A stretch of DNA of 64,000 bases from Microvirga sp. VF16. GTDB taxonomy: Bacteria > Pseudomonadota > Alphaproteobacteria > Rhizobiales > Beijerinckiaceae. The stretch covers positions 372,001 to 436,000 of the forward strand of contig NZ_CP069357.1 in assembly GCF_016864375.1 (NCBI RefSeq), given 5' to 3'. How positions within the stretch are numbered: position 1 is the first letter of the stretch; each line of letters starts with the position of its first letter. The notes beneath the pieces were generated by a model. It saw only the letters and a list, made by a program, of their open reading frames with translations, was not told the origin of the DNA and made no database searches. Below are positions 34,079-43,700 of this stretch, one piece after another. Made by a program: the position numbers and the translations under genes.

Positions 34079-34605
34079 AACCGCAGGCCGCAGCGGACGC
34101 ACCGTCATAATGACGCTGCGTCCGGCAGCGTCCAGGGATGGACATGGGAGCTCCCGGACATGCCGGACCAAGCCAAGACAAGCAGGCGTCCCGGATCGGC
34201 CAACGATGAACGCAGCAAGGCTGCTTTCCATCTCCCGTGCGTGAGGCGCTGGGGCTCCTACGTTGTCGTCGACCCGGCTCCTGATATGTTCTGCATTGCG
34301 GCCACTCGACGAGACGTCAGTTGGCGGGATTTTCAATCTCATCCGAACTCTAGGCTGTTCGGTGGAGTGGGCCCAAGAAGCCCGTTCAGCACGGTCACCT
34401 TTCCGGGACAGGGACAGGGGAGAGCAGGGCTGGAGGCCAACTTGGGACAGACAAGTCCGCGCTCGATGTAATGTAAGCGGTGCCGTTTAGCGGGTCTATC
34501 TACAGCCGCGGGACTTCGTTCCCGGAACCACGAACACAGCCGCTACGACGACATGCAGGTCACCGCAAGGGAACCCTTCAACAAGTGAGACAGAGGAGGG
34601 CGCTC
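34079..34605. other. Intergenic region with a hairpin
   Basis: It contains the hairpin at 34094-34124 just after the peroxiredoxin stop and no gene I can support. Confidence 0.4.
34094..34124 (+). terminator. Hairpin after peroxiredoxin gene
   Basis: CGGACGCA and TGCGTCCG form an 8-bp stem. Inside it GTCAT and ATGAC form a second 5-bp stem. It lies 16 bases after the stop codon and there is no T-run. Confidence 0.6.
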
Positions 34606-35067
34606 ATGCTCAAGAAGGCCCATTTCAAAATCGGCGAGGCCGCTACTGCGTCCGGCGTCCCGGCGAAGATGATCCGATACTATGAGCGCATTGGCCTGCT
34701 ACGGTCAGTGTCGAGGACGACGCACGGTTACCGGCTCTACTGCGACGCTGATATCCGAGCCCTTCGTCTGATCCGACTGGCGCGCAGCGTCGGCATTTCG
34801 ATCGTCGGATGTAGGGAGCTTCTCCGTCTCCTGAGCGGAAGGATGCGCAGAGTCGATCGAGAAACGCGTGCGATGAAGTATGCTCAGGACCTCGAAGCAA
34901 AAATGTCCGCGCTGCAGACGCTGATCCTCCTTCTGCGGCAGGTTGCAGAAAGCGAGGATTCAGAAAACGCGGCGACATTTCTGGCCGTGGGTAGTAGCCC
35001 AGACAACAGTGGCACGGCCACTGCACAAGGGCAGAGAAGAGGCCCTCGTGATTGGCATCACGCTTGA
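34606..35067 (+). CDS. MerR-family regulator without CueR cysteines
   Basis: The 153-residue product begins MLKKAHFKIGEAATASGVPAKMIRYYERIGLL with a MerR winged helix-turn-helix, followed by HGYRLYCDADIRALRLIRLARSVGISIVGCRELL and the dimer helix with AMKYAQDLEAKMSALQTLILLLRQ. Unlike CueR it has no C-x7-C metal loop at the C-terminus; its only cysteines are in RLYCD and VGCRE. It therefore may sense another signal or be a degenerate metal sensor. GGAGGG precedes the ATG at 34606. It is about 1 kb from a true CueR at 36033. Confidence 0.82.
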   Translation: MLKKAHFKIGEAATASGVPAKMIRYYERIGLLRSVSRTTHGYRLYCDADIRALRLIRLARSVGISIVGCRELLRLLSGRMRRVDRETRAMKYAQDLEAKMSALQTLILLLRQVAESEDSENAATFLAVGSSPDNSGTATAQGQRRGPRDWHHA

Positions 35068-35229
35068 GAGGTTTGCGAGGCTTCAATCTGGCCCGAAGCA
35101 GCCTCGGACCGGTCCAGCTTCCCTGGGGGCCGCAACTGCCTGCTCAAGGGCCTCAGGCGGCAAGGGTGGAGTTGTCAGACGGCACTTTCTCGGAGCCGTG
35201 CACGCACACCAAAAGGTGGCTCGCACAGC

Positions 35230-35294
35230 CGCTCCATTCTAGGCTGCTAAGGTGCCCGGCGGGATAATGGTCGCTCTGGCTAGACTTGCGGGGG
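35230..35294 (+). repeat. Dispersed repeat, copy 2
   Basis: It matches 19750-19813 over about 65 bases. It lies between the MerR gene and the 3' end of the SPW gene, so its right edge touches the SPW coding region (from 35280). Confidence 0.5.
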
Positions 35295-35657
35295 ACGATC
35301 GAACCGCCCCTCTGAATCGTCAGACCAGCGCTGGGCATCATCGGCGAGGGCCACGACCAAGGCCCCGAGAACAAGATGCGTCCACATCGCTGCGGTTACC
35401 GCCGAAAACCCAAGCACCCACGGCGCCAAAACGACCCAGATGCCGAGAGATAAGTTGATCCATTCCTCCCACCTCTCGAAGGCGATGATGGCCGCCAGAG
35501 CCAAGAGGGTAATCGTAAGGCCAAGACCCCAGGCATTCCAAGAAGCTGCGGTATTTGCGGTATATCTCAGCGCCCAGGGAGAAATGAAGAGCATGACCCC
35601 AATTCCTAGGGTGGCCACGTCCAGCGCAGCGCCATTTCTCCAGTGATAATGATACAT
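35280..35657 (-). CDS. SPW-repeat membrane protein
   Basis: The 125-residue product starts MYHYHWRNGAALDVATLG and has four membrane helices in two SPW-type repeats (GVMLFISPWALRYTANTAASWNAWGLG and LGIWVVLAPWVLGFSAVTAAMWTHLVLGALV). SPW-motif proteins are small membrane proteins of unknown function. A GGAGG site precedes the ATG at 35657, and 43 bases upstream lies a CueR-type promoter, so it is likely copper-inducible. SPW repeats also occur in the fusion at 56467-59148. Confidence 0.85.
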   Translation of the reverse strand: MYHYHWRNGAALDVATLGIGVMLFISPWALRYTANTAASWNAWGLGLTITLLALAAIIAFERWEEWINLSLGIWVVLAPWVLGFSAVTAAMWTHLVLGALVVALADDAQRWSDDSEGRFDRPPQV

Positions 35658-35699
35658 CGCAACCTCCAAAGTAAGGAAGGTCGCCTCCCACATCAGATA

Positions 35700-35730
35700 A
35701 TTCTACGGCTTCCAGCAACAGGAAGGTCAA
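35700..35730 (-). promoter_or_regulatory. CueR-type promoter, 19-bp spacer
   Basis: On the minus strand TTGACC (35725-35730) and TAGAAT (35700-35705) are 19 bases apart. The spacer contains the dyad CTTCC-TGTTGCT-GGAAG, a near-consensus CueR operator. It drives the SPW protein, with cueR itself some 300 bases away in the other direction. Confidence 0.82.
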
Positions 35731-36032
35731 GAACTCCACGCCAGGAGTAATCTTGGGAGGGTGCGGCACCCCGTCGCAGCCACAATCAAAACCTGCGCTC
35801 GGCGTTAACTTATTGGTGAAGTGGTCTTTTTTTGGTTTGACCGAGTGGAAGCATCAGCCCTGATCTCCAACTGGGCAGGATCAAGCGCAAGGAAGTTAAC
35901 CAATCTCAAATCGAAGGACGCTCCCAGGCAAAGGCAACGAATGTCATGTCGGACACGGTAGTTCACCTTCAGGTGCGGAGGTCGGAGCAATCGACCACCA
36001 CTCCAATGCGTACTCGGCGGCAGGAGAACCTG

Positions 36033-36443
36033 ATGAGCATTGGGCAGGCTGCCCATGCCTCAGGTCTACCAGCAAAAACCATTCGTTATTACGAGGAGAT
36101 CGGGCTCATCGGGCGGGCAGAGCGTACCGATGCCGGATACCGGATCTACACGGAGGCGGATGTCCATACCCTCCGCTTCATAAACCGCGCGCGGAGTTTG
36201 GAATTTTCTCTCGAGGAAGTGAGGCAGCTCCTTGCTCTCTGGCAGGATCGCAACCGATCCAACACTGAGGTGAGGCAAATTGCACTCGGGCACGTGTCTG
36301 AGCTCGACCTCAAGATCAACGAGCTCGTTGCCATGCGCGACGTGCTGAGGAACTTGGCAAGTCATTGTCATGCTGATGGGCGACCTGACTGTCCAATTCT
36401 GAGCGATATTGCTGAGGCCACAGGGATATCTCCGGGCTCATAG
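36033..36443 (+). CDS. cueR: CueR-like copper-responsive MerR regulator
   Basis: The 136-residue protein has the MerR helix-turn-helix (MSIGQAAHASGLPAKTIRYYEEIGLI), the coupling region RTDAGYRIYTEADVHTLRFINRARSLEFSLEEVRQLL, and a dimer helix. Its metal loop is SHCHADGRPDCPIL with the diagnostic C-x7-C spacing of Cu(I)/Ag(I)/Au(I) sensors (CueR/HmrR). It should activate promoters with 19-bp spacers such as those at 35700-35730 and 13748-13778. AGGAG precedes the ATG at 36033; upstream in-frame starts at 35946 and 36006 are less likely. Confidence 0.92.
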   Translation: MSIGQAAHASGLPAKTIRYYEEIGLIGRAERTDAGYRIYTEADVHTLRFINRARSLEFSLEEVRQLLALWQDRNRSNTEVRQIALGHVSELDLKINELVAMRDVLRNLASHCHADGRPDCPILSDIAEATGISPGS

Positions 36444-37289
36444 GAAGAACTTGCCCGTCTCAATAGTGAGGTGCAGATCAGTTGACGCTCCGGCAGGGGC
36501 TCGGGCAACCGATGTCGCTGATCAGAGGCCGCCATAAGACCACCTCAAAACAGCCCAGCAGGATCCTGTCAGCCGGACCGACTGTGCCGGGTGGCATCTT
36601 GCTTCTGTGTGGGCCAGACATGCGAGCCCGGTCTTCACCCCTACCGAGATCGGTGAGAACCTCACGAACCCACCAACATCTCATCAGCGTCCTCTGCGCT
36701 ACGGGTGTATGTCCGCAGCAATGCCCTGGGCTAGGAGGCATGGTTCATGTGATTGCTATGGAAGCGGTGGGACCCAAATGGAGCTGATCGCGCCTCCAAA
36801 TCGGCGCTGACGTGCCGCGCGCGCCGATCAATCTTCGAATCCGCAATCATTCCGAGCAGCTCATCAAGTCTTCGGGTCGACACTCCTTAACATCTCGACA
36901 TGGATCTTCGGGTGGCCAACGAGCAAGAGCTACATCAATACGAAGCCAGCGGGAGGCCTGCGGCCCGCAGACTGGACGTGCCGCAAAGCCGCAATTGTGA
37001 GGATCTCGGAAGACGCCATGCGCTCGAATATCGAAATGCACTCGCGTGCCTGGAAAGGCGCGGGTGCACACCTCGTCCGCTCCAATTCACGTCAGCGTGA
37101 AGATGTAACCTGCTTCGACGTCCATCCGAACTTGTGTGCAGCAGCAAGAATCGGATGAATTCGCGACAGGACGCTGTCTGTCGCGCACGGTAATTGCGAA
37201 GCTTTGTGATGGCACCCTTCAGGCCCAAGAGCTCATATCGGTGCAATCTCCAGTTTCCTCGTCAAGTGGCTCTGTTGTGGAGGCTGACG
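36444..37289. other. Gene-free region upstream of petA
   Basis: About 850 bases without a supported gene. It holds a copy of the 23-bp motif at 37088-37110 and a small hairpin near 37160-37180 (GCGACAG ... CTGTCGC). Confidence 0.4.
37088..37110 (+). promoter_or_regulatory. 23-bp upstream motif, copy A
   Basis: CACGTCAGCGTGAAGATG continues into TAACC. It is 180 bases before the petA start and on the same strand. Confidence 0.6.
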
Positions 37290-37844
37290 ATGACACGCAG
37301 CGGACCTGATGTTGTAACCGTTAGCGACGAACCGACGCGGCGAGATTTTTTGTTTGTGTCCACCGTTGCCGCCACATCCATTGGCGCCATGATGACCGCG
37401 TGGCCCTTTATCCTTGCACTCGGACCAGACGCTCAGACCATCGCATCCGGTGCTCCCGTCGATCTTGATCTGACGCCAATAGCGGAGGGGCAGATCGTTA
37501 AAGTGTTCTGGCGGGGACGCCTGATCTTCGTGCGTCACCGCTCCCCAAAGGAGATTGCGCTGGCGCAGGATGTCAATTTGGCGTGGCTCATAGACCCGCA
37601 ACTTGACTCAGAGCGGGTGAAGGAGGGCCACGCGCAATGGCTGATCACCTCCGGCTACTGCACGCATCTCGGGTGCGTACCGCTCGGTCATCAAGGTCCT
37701 TACGAGGGCTGGTTCTGTCCCTGCCATGGATCGGTGTTCGACACGTCCGGGCGCGTGCGCCGTGGTCCGGCCCCGCTTAACCTGCCGATTCCACCCTATG
37801 TGTTCGTTTCAGACACGAAGGTTAGAATTGGCGTAACAGCATAA
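37290..37844 (+). CDS. petA: Rieske iron-sulphur protein (bc1-type), orphan
   Basis: The 184-residue protein is a ubiquinol-cytochrome c reductase iron-sulphur subunit. It has an N-terminal Tat-like membrane anchor (TRRDFLFVSTVAATSIGAMMTAWPFILAL) and a Rieske domain with both cluster motifs, CTHLGCVPLG and CPCHGSVFDTSG, giving the two Cys and two His ligands. In a normal bc1 operon petB and petC follow, but here none does. It may replace the main subunit under special conditions or serve another complex. GGAGG precedes the ATG at 37290. A 23-bp motif copy lies upstream. Confidence 0.9.
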   Translation: MTRSGPDVVTVSDEPTRRDFLFVSTVAATSIGAMMTAWPFILALGPDAQTIASGAPVDLDLTPIAEGQIVKVFWRGRLIFVRHRSPKEIALAQDVNLAWLIDPQLDSERVKEGHAQWLITSGYCTHLGCVPLGHQGPYEGWFCPCHGSVFDTSGRVRRGPAPLNLPIPPYVFVSDTKVRIGVTA

Positions 37845-38053
37845 CGGTCATTTCCGGCCGGTCCGCAAAACACCGGGCGATCACCCGCGAAAGCCCAACG
37901 GGAGCTGATCTCAATCGCTTGATGGAGGTCCGCTTCGGTCACGAGCGGCGCGGCCATGCCGTCAGGTGCGTTCTCAGCAGCCATCGGCGTAACTCCCACT
38001 GTCACACAAGGTCGCTATCGCGATGCTTCTCCGGTTTTTAAAATTATTCCGCT

Positions 38054-38076
38054 CACGTAATCGTGAGCATGTAACC
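38054..38076 (+). promoter_or_regulatory. 23-bp upstream motif, copy B
   Basis: CACGTAATCGTGAGCATG continues into TAACC, 74 bases before the first gene of the cus operon and on the same strand. Confidence 0.6.
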
Positions 38077-38149
38077 GAATGCAGAGATCATGCGAACTCC
38101 CAGGAAAGGGCAGGCCATCGGGGTGGCCGGCAATGTGGGGGATTTGCAC

Positions 38150-38632
38150 ATGTTCAATTTGAGGCGGGGGTGGGTGGCGTTCTTAGCAGCCGGTTTAGTG
38201 GCGGCTGGTGCACAGGCGAATGCCACCGTCCGAGCCTACGAGGTTCAGCTCGTCGAGCAGGTCCGGTCGGCCTTTTTCGGGTTTACGGCTCAAGCCCGTG
38301 TCGGCGACACCGATGATTACGAGTTCCAGCTGGTCGAGCGGCAGGTAAAACAGGGTGGCGGAGCGACCGTCACAGTGCGGCTCGTCAACAAACGGACCGG
38401 GAAGACCTTGCCCGACGCTGTCGTCTTCATGAACCGCCTCGATATGGCGCCGGATGGCATGGCTGACATGACGGCGCCGGTCCACCTGCTGCCGGATACG
38501 CTTCCGGGCTACTACCGGTTCGAGACCGACCTTTTCATGGCCGGCGGGTGGGCGCTCACGCTTGCCGCCAAGCTGCCAGACGATAAGGGCTTTATCCAGA
38601 ACCGGCTCCATCTGGAAGCGGTGAGTGAATGA
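38150..38632 (+). CDS. FixH-like periplasmic protein 1
   Basis: The 160-residue preprotein has a hydrophobic N-terminus (WVAFLAAGLVAAGAQA) and a FixH/YtkA-like domain. That domain includes YEFQLVERQVKQGGGATVTVRLVNKRTGKTLPDAVVFMNRLDMAPDGMADMTAPV and PGYYRFETDLFMAGGWALTLAAKL. It is about half identical to the next gene. FixH-like proteins in copper clusters are exported and may bind copper through the RLDMAPDGM stretch. It is the first gene of the cus operon. The start at 38150 follows GGGGGAT; an upstream ATG at 38090 is less likely. Confidence 0.82.
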   Translation: MFNLRRGWVAFLAAGLVAAGAQANATVRAYEVQLVEQVRSAFFGFTAQARVGDTDDYEFQLVERQVKQGGGATVTVRLVNKRTGKTLPDAVVFMNRLDMAPDGMADMTAPVHLLPDTLPGYYRFETDLFMAGGWALTLAAKLPDDKGFIQNRLHLEAVSE

Positions 38633-38693
38633 AGGCCGGCCAGTCCCAGACCACAATCCGTGCGCTCACACCAGCGCACAGCGGGGGTAAATC

Positions 38694-39197
38694 ATGAGAT
38701 CCTTCCTTTTCATCGTGTCGCTGATAGCGGTGCTCGGTGTCGCGGCGGCAACCGGATATATCGCAGGCCGCGCAAATCCCGTGCTGCCGAGTTGGGTGCC
38801 GGCGCCCGTCGCCACGGCCTGGTCGACGCTGTTTCCTTCGCATCCTGCGCCCGCCTCCGCTGTCTCGGACAGCCTGAATGGCGAGTACGAGTTCAAGCTC
38901 ACCTCTGAACAAGTGAAGCAGGGGGATGGCGCCACCATCGCCGTCCAACTCGTCCATAAGCCGACCGGCAAGCCAGTGCCCGATGCGGTCGTGTTTGCGC
39001 GCCGTCTCGACATGGCGCCGGAGGGAATGCCGACCATGACGGCTCCGCTCGAGCCGCAGCCCGGAACGGAGCCTGGTGTCTACCGTTTCAGGACAAACCT
39101 CGCGATGGAGGGCGGTTGGCAGCTGTCGCTCGCGGCCAAGGTGCAGGGCCAGACCGGCACCGTTCAGAACCAGCTTGTGCTGAAAGCGGTGCCGTAA
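38694..39197 (+). CDS. FixH-like periplasmic protein 2
   Basis: The 167-residue protein has an N-terminal membrane anchor (LFIVSLIAVLGVAAATGYIAG) and a short segment LPSWVPAPVA, echoed in CusB next door. Its FixH/YtkA-like domain reads YEFKLTSEQVKQGDGATIAVQLVHKPTGKPVPDAVVFARRLDMAPEGMPTMTAPL. It arose by duplication with the gene before it. Its TAA overlaps the ATG of cusB by one base, so the two are coupled. It probably acts with CusBA in the periplasm; a copper-binding role is inferred. Confidence 0.85.
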   Translation: MRSFLFIVSLIAVLGVAAATGYIAGRANPVLPSWVPAPVATAWSTLFPSHPAPASAVSDSLNGEYEFKLTSEQVKQGDGATIAVQLVHKPTGKPVPDAVVFARRLDMAPEGMPTMTAPLEPQPGTEPGVYRFRTNLAMEGGWQLSLAAKVQGQTGTVQNQLVLKAVP

Positions 39198-40702
39198 TGA
39201 ACCAGATCACCCCTATTCGCGCGTTCGATCGTGCCGACCAGCAGGGCCGGCGGAGGAAAAGCGCCGTGAAGCGGATCGCCCCGATCATCCTCGTGCCAGC
39301 GGCACTCGCCGCCCTCGCGGTAGGCTTTCGCCTGGGCCAGGAGGGCTGGCCGTTACCGGCTTGGGTCCCGGCCCCAGTTGCGTCGGTGATTGGCGGTTCG
39401 GCTCCGACCCCAACCGGGCCGATCGCTTACTACCGCGATCCGACCGGAAAACCATTCTACGCCGCAGCGCCGAAAAAGACCGAAGACGGCCGCGACTATC
39501 GTCCGGTGCCGGTCGGCGAGGATGTGAGCTTTGAGGAGAAGCCGAAGGACACGGCAGCGGAAGGGTCTGCCGGCGCAGGGGGCAAGCGCATCCTTTACTA
39601 CCGGAACCCCATGGGCTTGCCCGACACCTCACCGGTGCCGAAGAAGGACTCGATGGGAATGGACTACCTGCCCGTCTACGAGGGTGAGGCCGAAGACGGA
39701 TCCACCGTAAAAATCTCGCCTGGCCGGCTCCAGCGCACTGGCGTGCGGTCGGAGATCGTTGAGCGGCGTGTCGTCACGCGTCCAGTGCGCGTACCGGGCA
39801 CGATCAAGCTCGACGAGCGGCGTATTGCTGTCATCTCACTGCGATCTGAGGGCTTCGTCGAGAAGGTCGAGAACGTCACGACGGGTGACCGGGTACGTAT
39901 GGGCCAATCCCTCTTTCGCCTCTATTCACCTGAGATCGCGGCCGCAAGCGCCCAGTACCTGAGCGTCGTCAACGAGGGGGGCTCGACTGGGATCCGCCCC
40001 CTGGTTCTTGAAGGCGCGCGGCGGCGCCTGGAGAACTTGAACGTGCCGCCCGAGGTGATCTCCGAGATCGAGCGCACCCGCAAGGTGCCGACCACGATCA
40101 CCTGGTCTGCACCGCGGGAAGGCGTCGTGCTCGAGCGCAACGCGATCGAGGGGGCGCGGGCCATGCCGGGAGATGTCCTGTTCCGCATCGCCGACATCTC
40201 CACGCTGTGGGTGCTCGCCGATGTCCCGGAACACGATCTTGGCGCCGTTCGGCCGGGCCAGACCGTCACCATCCGGCTGCGCAGCCTGCCAGGACAAGTT
40301 TTCCAGGGCAAGATCGGCTTGATCTATCCGCAGCTAAACCCGGAAACCCGTACGGCCCGCGTCCGGATTGAGATTGCAAACCCCAGCGGTCTCCTCCTCC
40401 CGGACATGTATGCCGATGTCGAGGTTGCAACCGGCGCCGACAAGCCGGTTGTGGCGGTGCCAGACAGCGCCCTGATCGATACCGGGACGCGCCAGGTCGT
40501 GATCATCGACAAGGGCGAGGGCCGCTTCGAGCCGCGGGAGGTCAAGGTCGGTGACCGCGGCGCAGGCTTCGTCGAAATCCGGGACGGCGTCGTGCAGGGG
40601 GATCAGGTGGTCGTATCGGCGAACTTCCTCATTGATGCCGAGAGCAATCTCAAAGCCGCGCTGCAGAGCATGGCGGCCTCGACCGAGGAGAAGGCCCAAT
40701 GA
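39197..40702 (+). CDS. cusB: CusB-like RND periplasmic adaptor
   Basis: The 501-residue protein has an N-terminal anchor and then two heavy-metal-binding repeats: YYRDPTGKPFYAAAPKKTEDGRDYRPV (degenerate, near residues 75-110) and YYRNPMGLPDTSPVPKKDSMGMDYLPVYEGE (canonical, near 133-165). The membrane-fusion core of hairpin, lipoyl and beta-barrel domains follows (GFVEKVENVTTGDRVRMGQSLFRLYSPEI and VLERNAIEGARAMPGDVLFRIADISTLWVLADVPEHD). CusB links CusA to an outer membrane channel and takes Cu(I)/Ag(I) from CusF. Its stop overlaps cusA by four bases. No cusC follows, and the TolC-type gene at 11169 may supply the channel. Confidence 0.93.
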   Translation: MNQITPIRAFDRADQQGRRRKSAVKRIAPIILVPAALAALAVGFRLGQEGWPLPAWVPAPVASVIGGSAPTPTGPIAYYRDPTGKPFYAAAPKKTEDGRDYRPVPVGEDVSFEEKPKDTAAEGSAGAGGKRILYYRNPMGLPDTSPVPKKDSMGMDYLPVYEGEAEDGSTVKISPGRLQRTGVRSEIVERRVVTRPVRVPGTIKLDERRIAVISLRSEGFVEKVENVTTGDRVRMGQSLFRLYSPEIAAASAQYLSVVNEGGSTGIRPLVLEGARRRLENLNVPPEVISEIERTRKVPTTITWSAPREGVVLERNAIEGARAMPGDVLFRIADISTLWVLADVPEHDLGAVRPGQTVTIRLRSLPGQVFQGKIGLIYPQLNPETRTARVRIEIANPSGLLLPDMYADVEVATGADKPVVAVPDSALIDTGTRQVVIIDKGEGRFEPREVKVGDRGAGFVEIRDGVVQGDQVVVSANFLIDAESNLKAALQSMAASTEEKAQ

Positions 40703-43700
40703 TCGCCCGTATCATCGGCTGGTCGGCCCGCAACCTGATGCTCGTCCTGATTGGGACGGTGTTTGCTGTTGCGGCCGGTCTCTATGCGTTGCGCAGTCTG
40801 CCGCTGGATGCCATCCCGGACCTCTCGGACGTCCAGGTCATCGTCTACACCGACTACCCCGGCCAGGCGCCTCAGGTCGTCGAGGATCAGGTTACCTATC
40901 CCTTGACGACGGCCATGCTGACGGTGCCGAAGTCGAAGGTGGTGCGCGGCTTCTCGTTCTTTGGCGTGTCGTTCGTCTACATCATCTTCGAGGATGGCAC
41001 GGATCCGTACTGGGCGCGCTCGCGGGTGCTCGAATACCTCAATGCCGCGACACAGCGCCTGCCGACCGGGGTGACTCCGAGCCTCGGGCCAGATGCGACC
41101 GGCGTCGGCTGGGTTTACCAGTACGCCGTGATCGCCAAGGACATGACCCTGGCCGAGTTACGCTCGATCCAGGACTGGAAGGTCCGCTTCGCCGCCGCCA
41201 AGGCGGAAGGAGTCGCGGAGGTCGCCGGTGTGGGCGGCTTCGTTAAGCAGTATAACGTCGTCATCGACCCGCGGCGGCTCCGTGCCCAGGGCATCTCGTT
41301 GCAGAAGGTGCGTGAGGCAATCCGCATGAGCAACGCGGATGTCGGTGGACGCACGGTCGAACTCTCCGAGTTCGAGTTCATGGTCCGGGGCCGCGGCTAT
41401 CTCAAGAACATCCAGGATATCGAGAGCGTCGTGCTGAAGAGCGACGCCGGCACGCCGGTGCGCCTCGGGGACGTCGCCCGGGTTGAGCTTGGACCGGACG
41501 AGCGCCGCGGCATCACGGAACTCAACGGCGAAGGTGAGGTTGCGAGCGGGATTATCCTGCAGCGCTTCGGGGCGAACGCGCTCAACGTGATTGAGAACGT
41601 CAAGGCGCGGCTGGCCGAGGTCGCCTCAAGTCTTCCCAAAGGCACTGAGATCATCCCGGTTTATGACCGCTCGCAACTAATCGAGGCCGCCATCGAGACG
41701 CTGAAGGGCACGCTGGTCGAGGAGAGCATCATCGTCGCCCTGGTGTGCATCGTGTTTCTCCTCCATGTCAGAAGCGCACTGGTGGCCATCCTGATGCTGC
41801 CGGTCGGGATCCTGATGGCGTTCGGCGCCATGAAGCTCATGGGGCTCGGCTCTAACATCATGAGTCTCGGCGGCATTGCGATTGCCATCGGTGCGATGAT
41901 CGACGCCGCCATCGTCATGATCGAGAACGCCCACAAGCATCTCGAGCGGGCACCGCCCGACAAGCCTCGTGTTGAGGTTTTGATTAAGGCGGCGAGCGAG
42001 GTCGGGCCGGCCCTGTTCTTCAGTCTCCTGATCATCACGGTCTCCTTCCTGCCGATCTTCACGCTGGAGAGCCAGGAGGGCCGCCTCTTCGGGCCACTCG
42101 CCTTCACCAAGACCTTCGCGATGGCCGCGGCGGCGCTGCTGTCAGTGACGCTGGTGCCGGCCCTGATGGTGATCTTTGTGCGCGGGCGGATCGTCCCGGA
42201 GCACAAGAACCCGATCAACCGCTTCCTGATCTGGATCTATCGGCCCATCATCCGGGGGGTGCTCAAGGCGAAGGTTCTGACAATCCTTCTCGCATTGATA
42301 GCGCTCGGCGTGAGCGTGTGGCCGGCGCGCCAGATCGGCTCCGAGTTCATGCCGAGCCTCAATGAAGGCACGTTGATGTACATGCCGACGACCTTGCCAG
42401 GGCTGTCGGTCACCAAGGCAGCCGAGTTGGTGCAGACCCAGAACCGGATCATCAAGACGTTCCCGGAGGTTGCATCCGTCTACGGTAAAGCCGGTCGTGC
42501 GATGACAGCGACCGACCCTGCCCCGACGGAGATGTTCGAGACGATCATCAACCTGAAACCGAAATCCGAGTGGCGGCCTGGTGTCACCATCGACAGCCTC
42601 AAGGCGGAGATGGACCAGGCGCTTCAGTTCCCCGGTGTCTCGAATGCCTGGACCATGCCGATCCGAGCACGCATCGACATGCTCTCGACCGGCATCCGTA
42701 CGCCGGTCGGCATCAAGGTGTTCGGGACGGATCTTGCTGAAATGGAAAAGATCTCGCGTCAGGTCGAGGCCGTGGTCAAGGCGGTGCCCGGCACATCGAG
42801 CGCCTACGCCGAGCGGGTGATCGGGGGCTACTACCTCGACATCACGCCCAACCGGACGGCGCTTGGGCGCTATGGTCTGACAGTGGGCGACGTGCAGGAC
42901 GTGATCGCGACCGCGCTTGGAGGCGAAACGGTGACGAACACCGTCGAGGGCCGCGAGCGCTATAGCGTCAATGTCCGCTATCCCCGTGAACTGCGCTCGA
43001 ACCCGCAGGCCATCGCGACCGAGGTCCAGGTTCCGCTCCCGAGCGGCGGCACCGTGCCGCTCGGCGAAGTTGCCGAGGTCAAGCTCAACCGGGGCGCCAC
43101 TTCGATCCGCACCGAGAATGGTCAGCTTGCCGTCTATATCTTCGTCGACATCACCGGGCGTGACCTGGGCGGCTACGTCGCCGAGGCGAGACAGGCGGTG
43201 GCGAACGAGGTCCAATTCCCACCCGGCTATTACGTCCAGTGGAGCGGGCAGTTCGAATATCTGGAGCGCGCCGAAGCACGGCTGAAGATCGTCGTGCCGG
43301 TCACGCTCATGATCATCTTCCTGCTGCTGTACCTCAACTTCAAGCGACTGACCGAGACCTTGATCGTCATGCTCTCGCTGCCCTTCGCGCTGATCGGCGG
43401 TCTGTGGCTGATGTGGTGGCTCGGCTTCAACATGTCGGTCGCCGTCGCGGTCGGGTTCATCGCGCTCGCAGGCGTTGCCGCGGAAACGGGCGTGATCATG
43501 CTGATCTATCTCGATCACGCGATGGAGGAGGTGAAGGCCGAGAGGGCTGCGCAGGGTCGGCCGTTCACGAGAGCGGATCTCTACGAGTCGATCATGATCG
43601 GCGCCGTCGAACGCGTGCGGCCCAAGATGATGACGGTCATCGCGATCATGGCCGGCCTGGTCCCGATCCTGTGGAGCACCGGCACCGGTTCCGAGATCAT

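Noticed and set aside
37796..37981. Small minus-strand frame overlapping the petA end
   Set aside because: The peptide (MAAENAPDGMAAPLVTEADL and so on) looks faintly protein-like but overlaps petA, and I could not support it with a ribosome binding site.
42142..43518. 458-codon open frame opposite cusA
   Set aside because: It is antisense to a certain gene, rich in Arg, His and Asp, and without any known motif.
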